Shown here one piece after another: positions 1-12,200 of a stretch of 43,240 nucleotides of DNA (position 1 is its first letter; each line of letters opens with the position of its first letter). The notes below the pieces were generated by a model. That model had not been told where the DNA came from and searched no databases. It saw only the letters and a list, made by a program, of their open reading frames with translations. Both the position numbers and the translations under genes were made by a program. Origin of the DNA: Gnomoniopsis sp. IMI 355080 (lineage: Eukaryota > Ascomycota > Sordariomycetes > Diaporthales > Gnomoniaceae); assembly GCA_027946555.1 (NCBI GenBank), contig JAPEVC010000277.1, forward strand, positions 1-43,240, read 5' to 3'.

Positions 1-1268
1 GGGGATTGCAGGGCTTCGGGGAGGGTTCGGTGGGTTGCGAGGAGGCGCGAGTAGACGGTGGGAACGACGGTGAAGAAGGTAATTTTCGTGGTGGGGTGAC
101 GGCTGCTGGTGCCGTTGGTGGTGTTGGCGTGGCCGTTCACGCCATTTGCTCCGTTGGTCGTCACACCATTCCCGTTCGTTTGGACAACGTCATCCACAAA
201 TGGTGCCGCAAGCCGCCTCCAAACTGCGTCTGCGTTGAAAGGGTACAGGAATTCGACGCTACTACCGGCAAACAGCGGTGCAAGAATGGCATTGATCGTG
301 CCGTGGATGTGGTGTAGCGGCAGTACGTGCAGTAGCCGATCTTGCGGGCTGTATTCCCAGGCCTTCAGCAAGCTGCGGGCCTGCGCCGTCATGACGGACT
401 CTGGAATGAGCACGCCCTTGGGCCGGTTGGTCGTGCCCGATGTGTAGAGCATCATGCCGGCGTCGCCGATGTTGCCGGCTTCCTCAAAGGCAATGGGGGA
501 GAAATACGGCGATGGCGAGCTGCCAAGGTGCTTGGTGAGCTCGACGTGTTTGGGGGGAGAGATGAGGGGCAGGGCGAGGGTTTCTTGTGCTTTGGTGGTG
601 AAGCGGGCGGAGGAGAGAAGAAGCAGGGCTTCGCTGTGGCCGAGTATATATTGCAGTTCTGGCGCTGGGAAGGCGGGCGAGAGAGGCACGGCTATAGCTT
701 TTGCGGCGAGGATGGCAAGCCATGTGACTGGGGGAAGAGATCAGTCTCACGTTCCTCTCAAAAGGTCGGTAGGGTTTGAGGCTGCCTCTCATGAGCCATC
801 TCTGTACTCACCCACATAATCGTAGCTGTTTTCCACCAAAAAGGCCACCCTCTCACCCACAATGTCACTTCTCCCGGCCTCGTCATGTAGTCGGTCCCGG
901 GTACGGGCCACATCGCCAAGCAGCTCGCCGTAGCGAAAAGTCCGCTGCGAGGCCGAGTGCACGACCACGGTGGATTCCGGGTCGTGGCTAGAAATCGCCT
1001 CAAAGACGGGCAGTCTGGGGAGGACTGCCGTCGAAGCCATCCTCGCGTACGCGAAACCAAGGTGGTATGTGTGAGCAGGTGTGGTAAAGGACTGTGAGCG
1101 CCCGGGCGCAGCCGGATTTAAAGCTTTCAAGCTGAGGTGTTGCTGATGGTGGCGGTGTTGGCGAAGCGAATGTCCAAGTGAGAGTAGTCGCGTCTGTGAC
1201 AGCCTTCTCAGTGCAGGATGCCACACTAAAGGGCCAATTAACATTATGGAAAGGAAGAAGGAAAGCAA
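1..1268 (-). CDS. ACSF3-like acyl/malonyl-CoA synthetase, AMP-forming (3' part outside window)
   Basis: AMP-binding (ANL superfamily) ligase that would activate a carboxylic acid with ATP and transfer it to CoA. Exon 1 is 1268-812. A GTGAGT...CCCCCAG intron spans 811-728, and exon 2 runs from 727 off the left edge, giving an uninterrupted frame across the junction (...DYV-VTWLAIL...). The ATP/AMP signature MLYTSGTTNRPKGVL is clear, followed by LHVLPLHHIHGTINA, which resembles the malonyl-CoA synthetase (ACSF3) subgroup. If translation starts at 1268, about 76 residues rich in Arg, His, Ser and Leu precede the core, like a mitochondrial presequence. An in-frame ATG at 1041 (MASTAVLPRLPVFEAI) would give a protein without it. 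An Asn/Gly/Thr-rich stretch (encoded near 80-175) interrupts the domain just before KITFFTVVPTVYSRL. The ligase family is sure; malonate specificity is an inference. Confidence 0.85.
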
Positions 1269-2188
1269 GACTGGAGGAGGTTGAGCGTCGCGTGAGAATA
1301 TATCATATCATCAATCTAGATAATGCAAGGTCCGGTTGACAAGGGTGCTGGGCTTGCCCGTCCGCTCGGGGCAAAGATTGAGACGCCGAACAAGGTCGCC
1401 CAACACTCCGGAGGCAGGGATGGCAGATCGTGCAGGGCTGAGGAGCGCCCCACAGGACCCGGGCCGTTGATCTTTAGTGAGATTTCAATTCCGTGAAGAC
1501 ATTATTACTAACTACTTCTAGCTGTTGTATTGTTTCCTGTATCTGTATCCTTCCGGGCTTCCCCAACTTATCAGGCACCCCGGCACCCCGACAACACGTT
1601 CCTGACAGCTCATCAGACACATCAAGAAGGTGGTGGTGGGTGTAATGCCATGAATCCGGGTTGGCACAGACACGCAGGTACTAGTCAACGTCCACACACT
1701 CACACACAGTCCTCCAAGCTTGCAGTGGCTTGTTATGCGAGGGATTGTTTTAGATATCACCATTTCACACATTTCTGCCTACTAGTCACTAATTGAGAAC
1801 ATGACGCTGGTCTACGATAAATCTTCCGACCTGCCGCTCAGGGCAATCTGAACGACATGTACAAAGGCAAGTACCTAGCCCGTGGAGAATAGCCGGGTGC
1901 ACGTCGCATGCGTAACATCGCTGATTGGACCCTAGAATCCCCAGTGCGGGAATCCCGAATTAGGAGCCTCGCAGCGTTCGGCTTCTACAACTGGAGGGCG
2001 CCCAACAATTTTCTTTTTTTCTTTCCTTGAGACCTGTTGACCACGCGAAATCAATTCGAACCCATCACATACACGGTGTATTAAATTCCTAGTCTTGTAA
2101 AGGTAATTATCGGACTTTGCGCAAAGGGTATCTAAAATGCAGATTACAATTGACAACATATGGCGTCGTCCCCTCTACCGCAGCCACC
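1269..2188. other. Intergenic region
   Basis: About 920 bp between two minus-strand genes, so it should hold the promoter of the ligase and the 3' UTR and terminator of the 943-aa gene. Open frames here are short, overlap on both strands and show no protein motif. I see no RNA gene or repeat. Confidence 0.6.
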
Positions 2189-5020
2189 TCACCCCCTACT
2201 AGCAGAGGTCGAGCCAGGTGGCCCGGAAGACAATCGCTTCTTCTTCTCCATTTGCTCCTCCATGAATGCCTTGAGTCTCATGCTTCGCTGCTCCGATGTC
2301 TCACTCAAACGCTTCTTCGACCGTGGCGCGTTGGTCGATGAAGCAATGGATGATCCTGCACTATGACGCCGTCCCTCTCCTAAAATGATACTTGGTGCTT
2401 TGGATACTATGGCCTCTGACCTTTGGCGACCCAGGACTCTGCTCTGCACCAGGGCGGACGGCTTGGGTGCAGGCATCGTAGAGGTTGCCATAGGCCGCGC
2501 GACGGCTGTGGATGATCTTGACGTCGTTCTATACGCTGGGACGTTCTGCGATGGTTTTCTCAGCGGCTGTGGTAATAATGCACCGTTGTCGTCTTCGTCC
2601 GTGCCATACTCCTTCTTAATTGCGAGAACCCTGGATCTGCTCGACGAAGACGGACCCACGACCCGTGGTAGCGGCGACACTGGCACTTCAGATGATTCCG
2701 CCTGATCCTCTTCTGCTGAGATGGTGCGGAGCTTGCTGGTCGACAATAGAACTGGTCTTTGTTGCGCCCGCAGCTTCGATGGTGCAGATGCGTCTTCGTC
2801 GTCTTCATCACCAACTGAAAATTCCCGAGGCCTGCTTGTGGAGGACACAGACCCTGCAGCGCGCTGTGGCAGTGGTATCGGTGACTCAGAATTCAAGACG
2901 TCGTTGCCGTTGCCATTCTGTTCCGCTGAAGCGGCCTGCGCTTTCTTTGATAATGAAGGTGTTGCTGCTGCCGGTCGCGTTGGCGACGACATGGGAGGAT
3001 CAAAAGCATCCTCATCATCGCTGTCCTCGTCAGCGGCTAGCACTATGTGTGCTCCCCTTGAAGCAACCAATTGTGCTGCCCGTTGTGGTGGAGAGACTAC
3101 AGAGGATATCTGTGTCCGCATTGTAGCATGATTCCGAGAACTTGAGTTTAAGATTGGGCTCAAGAAGTCCCGGTCATGTTCCTGAGACGCAAATGATCTC
3201 ACTGACGTCGGTGTAGTTGATTTGCGTGCTGGAGCGTGATGTTTAGTCAACGCTGCTGTGACCTTGGCTGCGCTTGGCGACTCGATGTGGAGTTCTGGAG
3301 AGGGTCTGCTACTGGCGGCTTCGACCAGAGGCTGCTGGACGTATTCATTGAAATGATCAACCATCATCTGCTCGTCCACCTGCTCAGCATCCTGGGCGAT
3401 GTGCGCCGTCCCAGTCGGTTCGTCGATCCCGAGAGATGGTTGGTCACGAAGTTGTGAACCTGTCAATGGTCCTGGCGACTCGATGTGAACGTCTGGAGAG
3501 GCTTGAGACTCAGCTCCACGATCCAACTCAATGTCCTCCGGCTCGTCGTCCTCATTTCCATCAAGGACATCTTCCATAATTTCGTCGCTGTCTTCGACGG
3601 CAGACTCAGTAGACTGTGAGTCTCCCAAAGCTCGTCTTATGGAATGTGCCTCATTGGCATGGAAATGCAGGAAAGCGGCCAGATTGTTCTTTCGGACGAT
3701 TTTCTGGGTATATAGCACGTCCTGCACGTTTTCGTTATACCATTGTATGCCCGGCAGGATTTTGTCGATCTGCTTCCTGCTGCACTCCGAGACGTAGGCG
3801 AAATAGTCTGACGAATATGCTCGGATAAAGTCATCATAAAGGAATTCGTGAAGTGCCCGATCGCGTCGTAGCTGCTTTACGCTAAGAAGCGCAGTAACAA
3901 AATCCCTACTGCTCCGTGAGTAGTCTGGATAGGCAAGTCTGAACGTCTCAAAGGATGTCGACAACGAAGCTTGAGAGTGTTTGAGAGAATGCCGGGATGA
4001 CTTTGGCGTGTATGATGGAACTTTTGCAGGCGTACTTCGCTGAGCACGCGTCGGAGCAAACGAGGATCCGGGCGTTTGAGTTCTCGTCATGACCAGATGC
4101 TGGGCTGCTTTCTCTTGTCTTCGACCCTCAAACGTGGGCGTGAAGCTCCGATATGGAGCTGGATCAGACACCACCTTCGGCCCGCTCAAGTTGCTCAACC
4201 TCCCTCGTGAGATCTGGGTACTGAGCGAGGGACTCGAGGCAATAGTAGTAACAGTAGTATTCAAGCTGTTGTGGTTGCTAGTATTGGGCTTTTGACTTGG
4301 TCTCATGGCAGCCGCAGGCTCCGAAGGTGTTGAATCACTGCCGGAATAATGCACAGCATCCGTGATCCGTTTCCTGTTTGCAAGTGGCGGTTTAATCGCG
4401 CGCTCGCCAGTGACAACGGGTAACTGAGCAGAGGGAGGTGTGGGCTCCAGTTTGGCTGAGGCTGTTGCGATTACTTGTAAGGCAGTCCGATTAACCGGTG
4501 GTTCCATCGCCTGGGAGACATAACCAGGGAGCTCGATCTCCAACCCAGAACTATTCACGCCGCTGCTCTGAGGCTCATCGTTGACGAACTGAGGAGGTGT
4601 CTTTCTCTTGAGTGGGCTTCTTCGCGGTAATGAGGGTTGTTTTGGGCTGGGCGAAGGGATCTGGAGATGTTGCACTGGAGAAGTGCTCCATTGTGTTTCT
4701 CGGTCGTCGTCCTGCTGTGGGCTAGAGGTCGGAGAACCTTGTGGGCTTGACTTCGGCTCAATTTCCTCTAAGTTCGCAGTCGCCGATCGCTGTGCAGAGG
4801 AGGCTTGCTGCGTGAACTTTGCAAATTTGCGTGTGTGGAGGTCCTTCACGTCCTCAAGAACACTTGCTGGCACATTCAACATAGGATGTTGCCCCCGACT
4901 GAGAGTCTCTGACCAGGCATTGTCGCCCAGGTGCGCCTGTTGATCCTTGGGAATTTGGACGTATCGGCGCTTGAGGAGACGATGTGACAGGATCAAGTCG
5001 TCGGTGAGTTGAGAGGCCAT
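2189..5020 (-). CDS. Conserved-looking 943-aa protein of unknown function, largely disordered
   Basis: Single uninterrupted frame of 943 codons starting MASQLTDDLILSHRLLKRRY. I do not recognise the family. Three regions stand out. Residues ~1-75 are compact and free of low complexity (RYVQIPKDQQAHLGDNAW, then a helical VLEDVKDLHTRKFAKF). Residues ~355-470 form a second structured block rich in aromatics (FRLAYPDY, LHEFLYDDFIRAYSSDYFAY, GIQWYNENVQDVLYTQKIV). The rest is Ser/Pro/Asp/Glu-rich with many SP and TP sites and acidic runs such as DEDSDDEDAFDPP. The C-terminus is basic and helical (RSKKRLSETSEQRSMRLKAFMEEQMEKKKR), a plausible nuclear signal or coiled coil. This looks like a nuclear scaffold or chromatin-associated protein regulated by phosphorylation, but that is only inference. 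The start is well placed: it is the first Met and the upstream sequence lacks coding character. Confidence 0.8.
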   Translation of the reverse strand: MASQLTDDLILSHRLLKRRYVQIPKDQQAHLGDNAWSETLSRGQHPMLNVPASVLEDVKDLHTRKFAKFTQQASSAQRSATANLEEIEPKSSPQGSPTSSPQQDDDRETQWSTSPVQHLQIPSPSPKQPSLPRRSPLKRKTPPQFVNDEPQSSGVNSSGLEIELPGYVSQAMEPPVNRTALQVIATASAKLEPTPPSAQLPVVTGERAIKPPLANRKRITDAVHYSGSDSTPSEPAAAMRPSQKPNTSNHNSLNTTVTTIASSPSLSTQISRGRLSNLSGPKVVSDPAPYRSFTPTFEGRRQEKAAQHLVMTRTQTPGSSFAPTRAQRSTPAKVPSYTPKSSRHSLKHSQASLSTSFETFRLAYPDYSRSSRDFVTALLSVKQLRRDRALHEFLYDDFIRAYSSDYFAYVSECSRKQIDKILPGIQWYNENVQDVLYTQKIVRKNNLAAFLHFHANEAHSIRRALGDSQSTESAVEDSDEIMEDVLDGNEDDEPEDIELDRGAESQASPDVHIESPGPLTGSQLRDQPSLGIDEPTGTAHIAQDAEQVDEQMMVDHFNEYVQQPLVEAASSRPSPELHIESPSAAKVTAALTKHHAPARKSTTPTSVRSFASQEHDRDFLSPILNSSSRNHATMRTQISSVVSPPQRAAQLVASRGAHIVLAADEDSDDEDAFDPPMSSPTRPAAATPSLSKKAQAASAEQNGNGNDVLNSESPIPLPQRAAGSVSSTSRPREFSVGDEDDEDASAPSKLRAQQRPVLLSTSKLRTISAEEDQAESSEVPVSPLPRVVGPSSSSRSRVLAIKKEYGTDEDDNGALLPQPLRKPSQNVPAYRTTSRSSTAVARPMATSTMPAPKPSALVQSRVLGRQRSEAIVSKAPSIILGEGRRHSAGSSIASSTNAPRSKKRLSETSEQRSMRLKAFMEEQMEKKKRLSSGPPGSTSASRG

Positions 5021-6216
5021 TGCCTATGCTTCGTTGTCACGCCGATTAACGCGACCAACGCGGCCCGGGAGTCGTCAAAAAGGGCACTTTCATTGCCAGA
5101 ACGGAAGTCTTCCCGCATACGCAGTATTTTCTAATTTGTTGCGACGTCCAAGTACAAAGTCATCAGTTGTCATATGTGTCACCAGCCAACGCTGGTTGCT
5201 GTTGAGACTCTCCCAAAAGTTTCAAGTCACATAAAAAGATTTATCGAACACGGTTGAGAAACGCGCCTTTATCGCTTTGGCAGGCGCGTCCAGCTTGCAG
5301 GGGTCGTCTCGTTCATGTACTGTACCACCCACACGGAGCCATGACGATGCGGGGCAGCCAGTGGCTACGAACTAGGGCCTCTCCGGTTCTCGACAGAAAT
5401 CCTCAGAAAAGCTAATAATGGAGAGATTTCCAGAACAAATAATGTCCATCGCAGGAGCATTAATCGCGTGATTTTGAAGTGTCGAGAAGATTGAACTCTT
5501 CGTTCCAGCTTCTCGAAGGTACTATACTAAAATACTTACCTCAGCCTTTTTTTTTTCGGGAAAGGGGGAGAGGGTTCCAGCTCCGCAGGGATGATTCGTC
5601 GCTGCTCGATATCGGCCCTCAACATGCATATCCTGGAATTCAAACTTCGTGGTTGATGATGACTTGCCTACTATGTGCATTGATACCAAAGTGCCAACCT
5701 ATATCACAACACACACACCCAGTAGATAGTGAGACGGCCAACCAGGCAGCCTTGCTTTGTTCGAGTGCCACGACAGCTCTTTCGCCACAGTCCCAAGTTC
5801 GCAACGCCAGGCTGGTTTGGGCAAAGATATGAGGGGTCGCGCGCAACAGCCGCTACACGCATAGATGCACTGCACATGCAGTAGGGCATTGTGATCCTTT
5901 GGCCGCGCCTTGATTTGACACTGTGAGCTCCAGTCGTCTACTTTTCCAACGTCCTCTTGCACTACCATACGTCAGAATCGGAGTATGCAGTTTTTGCGAC
6001 CGGCACGCGGTGACTGACAATTACTTGTCCTGCCAGATCGTATCGTCCAGATCCCAGCCATAAATACGACTCCATGACTACCACGAACAGGGCCAGAGGC
6101 TTTGCACTTTCCTACTCTGGAGGTCCCGCGAGCATATGATAATTTGTGCCTGCTGTGACGAGTAGACCACCACATCTTGCGCTCCCTTCGCCAGGGAGCG
6201 CGCAACAAAACCAGCT
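5021..6216. promoter_or_regulatory. Divergent intergenic region, 943-aa gene / FAB1
   Basis: About 1.2 kb shared upstream region between the minus-strand 943-aa gene and plus-strand FAB1. A T-run lies at about 5548-5557. Small open frames occur on both strands (for example near 5479-5832) but none has domain motifs. It presumably carries both promoters; no specific factor site is identified. Confidence 0.55.
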
Positions 6217-9200
6217 ATGGAGCCCAGCACACCCACTAGATCGGTCCTGTCTCCTTCAATCGCCTCCCACGAAGACTTCAGATCCCGCCGCGACTCCTTC
6301 AACTCTATCTCCACCGTCTCCCAAATCGACAAAGAGCATCTTGCCCAGGCACTCGACAAGATACACACATCAGCCAGCCAGTCAGACGTCCTCACCACAT
6401 TCAACGACTTCACCGCCCCTCCAGCTTCGCTCCCCGCCGAGCATAAGGGCTCACCAACTGATCTCGTACAACACGGTATCAGCGGCTTGTACAGTCGTAT
6501 CAAGGAGGCTGTCGGAGTCGGAGGCAAGGGGGCTGTGCTCGTGCCAGAGGGCGAAGATCTGGAGAAGTATGAGAATGGCTCCAAGAAGGGCAAGGCACCT
6601 GCTGCTCCCCCAAGTAGAGGGGATGATGTAGCGAGCCAGCTGTCAGACTACTCGCACCCTGCCGCCGCCTCCAACACCACATCTACAGGCCTGGCGGACG
6701 GTTATGCATTGGCTCCGCAGTCCTCCAAGGCCTCTTCTGTTACCACAGTCAGCACAGCAAAGAGCGCTCCAAACTTTCCCAAAATCGTCAAAGGCACAAC
6801 ACCCGCCGTTGCTGACACAGCTGTCGCGCCCGTCACTGTCAGCGCTTTCAAGGACACCGATGGGATGCGAGGTACCACCAGTCGTACCGAAGACACGACC
6901 AGACGGGGCGCTAATCAGATGCCGGAGATCAGAACTACCAGCGAATCTCGAAATTCTAGCGTCTATGATCCTGGTCATTCACGGCATCCGTCGCATACCG
7001 ACAGGATCCTGAGTCCCCGGAGCTCTAGGAGAGATTCATCGTTCAGCCACGATGGTAGTTGCGATATTCCGCTGAGCCCTGCACGGACCTCGAGCACGGC
7101 AACTGGCGGCCTCGAAGTTCCGCGAAATCGTCCTTCGGGTGAACACTTGAGAAAACCCGCTGTGATCGATCGGATAAGCCGCCCTAGATCCTCTGTGGAA
7201 ATACATTCTCGCTCATCATCAATGGAAGGTACAGCAGAGCCGAGCCCAATTAACATGTCTGCACACGGATCCGTCTACCACGAGTCGTTCAACCACAATG
7301 AGAGACCGGAGAAAAACCAGGCTGGCGGCGTCAGGATACCAGGTACAAGAGCCGTTGACGGGGGTGTCAATAACAGGCTCGAACTCATGAGGAAACAAGT
7401 CCTGAGTAAGGAGTTTTGGATGGCAGATGAGACGACGAAGGAGTGTTTCCTTTGTGGATCACCATTTTCTGCATTCCGGCGGAAACATCATTGTCGAACC
7501 TGTGGCTGTATCTTCGATTCCAAATGTACTTCAACAATACCTGGCCAGAAATTTGGGGTATCGGGCAATCTGAAAGTCTGCAAGACCTGCCTCGAAGTGA
7601 TCAACAGCAGGTACGAGGCCGACTCGGATGACTCGGATAATGATACCTATCTCCCTGCAATATTCCGATCCAATCCCCTCAAAAGCAGCCAAGGCACCAA
7701 AGTCAAGGACGACGACTCGATCAGCATATCGGAGAGGCCGGACGACTATGACAGCAACAGGATGGCATCAGCGCCCATGATGGCCATTCCAGCTACCAGA
7801 AGAATCACAACGGATGCGAACAGGCGGTCGGCAGTCCTCGAGATTGACGCAGCCCCACTGCAGCTCAGTAGACCTAGTTCATCGAGGTCATTGAGGTCAC
7901 TAGCCTCAGGTCGACCACAGTCGGGGCATCGGCGGCACCACTCCAAACACAACCTGCTAGGAAGGTTGAAAGGCTCCCCGGTGCACGATGACTCGGCACC
8001 TTTCCGCAAGTCGGCCAATGAAGAGATGTCAAGGAAGTCGAAACTTCCTGCATTCCACGACGACAACATCATCGACCCGGAGCTCGCACCTTACATGTCC
8101 GAAGAGTCTAGTGGTGATGAGCAGCAGATGAGCATCTTTGCGACCATGAACAGTAGCGACATCACACCGTCTGCCATCGACCCGGACAAGACAAATTTCG
8201 GTCCCTTCCTGACCGCAAATCGAAGACATAGGGGCGTACGAGGCGAGAAGAGCATCAGCGGTTTAAGTCTCACCTCTCGACAGGAGGAAGGCAACGCGGC
8301 AGCCAGCATCATCAGCCATGGGAAACAGACTCGGCGTAGGAATTTGAGTACCACAAGTCAAAATGCATATCATATGCGTTCGCCTCGACCCAGGTCAGGT
8401 ATTTTCAAGCACCCGTCGATGTCGGTCGAATCATTGGCTGTTTTCGACCCATCGACATCGATTGAACCGACGAAACTCGTGAGGAGTAGCTCCCTGCGAC
8501 AGAAGTCACCACAAAACCCACAAGTTCCCGAGGCTAGCCTGCAACATATCTATAAGCTGTTCGGACAGCTTCTGCTGGATGCCGAGGTACCCAATCCCCT
8601 TGCATGGGAGAAAGCCTTGGTGCCAATCCTGCTGCGATGTGCGAATGATGTGGATCCTGACACTCGCGAAGGAGATCTGATGGATATCCGCCATTACGTG
8701 AAGCTGAAGAAAATCCCAGGAGGCAAACCGGGTGACACTAGTTACGTCTCAGGAGTTATATTCACGAAGAACGTTGCCTTGAAGAACATGCCGAGGAGAA
8801 TCGCCAACCCTCGAATCGTCATTGTGTCATTTCCAATTGAATATCAACGTCATCAGCAACACCACTTTATGAGCTTGCAGCCTGTCATCGAACAGGAGAA
8901 GCAGTACTTGCGCATGGTCGTGAGCCGAATTGCTAACCTTCGACCGCACGTCCTGCTCGCGAACAAGTCAGTTTCAGGAGTTGCCTTGCAATACCTATCC
9001 GAAGCGGGCATTGCCGTTGTCTACAACGTCAAGCTGGCGGTCATCGAGGCGGTGTCCCGGTGTGCCAAGGCGGACATCATTGAATCTTTGGATATGCTGG
9101 TGCTGCCAACCCAGGTTGGTCTGGCCGGCGGCTTTGAGGTTAAGACCTACGTCAACAATGACTACCCTGGCCGGAAAAAGACGTACATATTCATCTCTGG

Positions 9201-12200
9201 TTGTAGGCCAGAGCTTGGCTGTACCATTGCTCTCCGAGGTGCCACCACTGCCACGCTCCACCGTATGAAGAAGGTCACGGAGTTCATGATCTACGTCGTG
9301 TATAATTTGAAATTAGAGGCCGCGTTGCTCCGAGATCATTTCGTTTACATGGGGACAGACCCGAATGGCATGCCCACACCTACACCGTCAAGGGTCGACG
9401 ACCTTTCAAAGGATTTAGAATCAAGCCAGAAAACGCTACCAAGCCCTGAGAAGAAGACTGGGACCGAGCCAACTCTAGTGACTGGAGGTGAGCCTGGGGA
9501 AAATGAGCATAGCAGCCAGATCGAACCCGAAGCAGCCCCAAGAATGGAAGAAGGTCAGCATTCTGAATGTAGACCTCAAATGCCTGATTCGACGGCAAGC
9601 GTGCTTTCGGTACCTACTATTCACTCGACACACGACAGTCATGTCCCTGAGGATGTGCCAGCACCACAATTCTACAGTGACATGGTCGCCAAGTATGAGA
9701 CGAAGGTCTTGTCCGCATCTCCGGCTGTCAAGTTCACACAACCCTACCTACTTATGAAAGCAAGGGAGCAAGAACGTCGGTTGGTCTATTTGAAACGACT
9801 GCGTGATCAAGACATGGTGGAAGAACAAGGGGACAATGAGCAGACCAAAAACCAAAAATTTCAGCTCATCACACCAGAGATGGTTCATGAAATTGGTCAG
9901 AAAGCCCCCCGACAGATCATGGAGATCCTGCACGCAGTTCACGATGCAGAGTATGATAAGGCTCTGTACAACTACCAGACACAGACGCGCCAGTGGGAGA
10001 ATTTCATCGCAGGTAGCCTGGATCTCTTTGACCCCTATTCACACCAGAACATCGTCGTTCTGTACTCGGTCATCTGCACGGAGACCAAGATACCTTGCTC
10101 AGAACCAGGGTTGATTGCCTTCGGATTTTACCATGATGATCCGGACGATAACATGGACCCGGATTGTACGCTTGGCCAATACATTGAGGACCTTTGTGGA
10201 AGTTCCGAGTCGATCTGCCACGCTAATGGCTGCGACCGTCAGATGTCCCAGCATCACCGAACATACGTCCACGACGAGGCTCGTATTACAGTCTTCATCG
10301 AAAAGTCCTCGCCCCTGCCTTTCGATCCTGCTATGCTAGCGCAGGAGGAGGTGCCTGAGGACATGGCAGAGATTCCTATCTATCTGTGGAGCTTCTGCAA
10401 AATCTGCAAGAGAGACATGGGTTTTGGTCAGCTGTCGGAAAACGCGCGGAAGTATTCCTTCGGCAAATACCTCGAGCTATCATTTTGGGGGAGAGGCCTC
10501 AAGTGCTGGCCCGATTTGGAATGCCCGCACGACTATCAGAAGGAACACATTCGCTATTTCAACTACCAAGAAACGTCAATGAGGATACATTGGGACCCGA
10601 TCGACCTCCTTGAGATTGTTGTACCACGAGCTCGCTTGACGTGGAAAGTCGACAGAGATCTTCGGCTCAAAAATGACATCTTCATAAAATCCGAAGAAAG
10701 GTGGAACCGCTTCATGAACTCAGTCAAGACGAGAATCAAGAGCATCCGCATTGATAGCGTGCTGCCCGACAAGGCAGAGACCTGCAAGACTGAGGTCGAG
10801 AGACTGACAAAGAAAGCCCAAGAAGATCAGGCAAAATTTGTCCGCGAGCTGCAGTCCGCCTACATCAGCTCAAAATACTACGAAGTCATTCCACTTAACG
10901 CTGTAATCCGTACTATGTTGGAGAGAGTAGAAGATTGGAACTCCGCCTTTGCCAAATTTGAAGCGGACTTCTTGTCCGACAAGGATGTGCGGCAGCTGAC
11001 AATCATTCAGCTGAAAAAGATGTTCTCGGATAACGAGTCCAAGGAATCTCTGCCAATCTCCACAGATAGCAATAGTGTTGCATCTGCAGATACTGATGAA
11101 AAGACCACTCCACTGACGACACAGTCTTCAATCATGGAAGCCGATTCCGAGAAGGTGACACAGAGTGAGCCAAATTTGCCGTCGACAGAGGGAACAGTGG
11201 AGGAGGCGGCCGACGGCGCGGAAATGCCCAAGGATGGTAAGGCTGCCAGTCCGGATCAGAGCGAGGCTCCGAAAGCGGAGGAAGAAGCTCCTGCAATTGT
11301 GGTCGAGCCTGCTTCACGGGGGAATGGAGAGGCGCCACTGGAACCGTCCAAAGAGCTTCAGGCAAAGTATGATGCCGAAAAAGCCGAAGGTTCTGAGAAG
11401 TTGCCTGCGAACAGAGCAGACGGTGCAGAATTGGAAGCGTCGGTGCAGGCGCTGCCTCTTAACGTCCCGGCAGTCTCGTCCACAGAACCTAATACGAAAA
11501 TACCGACGCCGGCGCAATCTGTGGCGCCGTCTAGACACCACTCACGGGCAACGTCGCTGCGTCCGGATACTGGCTTGACACTCACGGAGAAAGTCGAGTT
11601 GCTACGGCGGCAGCAGCAGCAGCAAGGATCCGACAATGCTAATAGCAATGGAGATGCGCCAAAGGTGCCGGAACGTGGATCATCTCGCAGGGCGGGGCTG
11701 CCAGCCCCGCCACCTATTCATCGTGCCACCACGCAGCCTGCAGGCGTGGGCGCAGGTGTCTTGCCTCGATCGTCTTCGGGCCTAGGTCGGCCGCTCCCAA
11801 GTGCTCCTCCTAAGAACGCCGGGACGCCAGAGGGCGGCGATCCACGGCGCTTATCAAACACCGAGTCGAGCGGCGCCAGCAAAGTTGACAAAGGGAAACT
11901 GTCTGAGCGCTTCGGTATTTCGGCTCTCAAGAGCAAGAAAGCAGGGCAGTCCTCCATCCCGCGGTATGTCCACGGGAAGAGAAAAGAGACCAAGGTGTCG
12001 ACATTAGCCAAGCACTTTGAACAGCTCAGCCGCGAATTTGAGAAGGAACGAATCCGAGACCGCAACAAGCGGGCAGCTAAGCTGCAGCCATCGCGATCTT
12101 TCATGCCTCGTACTTCGGCCAAGGCGATAGTAGAAGTCTACGAAGACGTGGACCAGGCGGTGCAGGAGCTGGGCCCATCGGACGATGATCCTCTGCTTGA

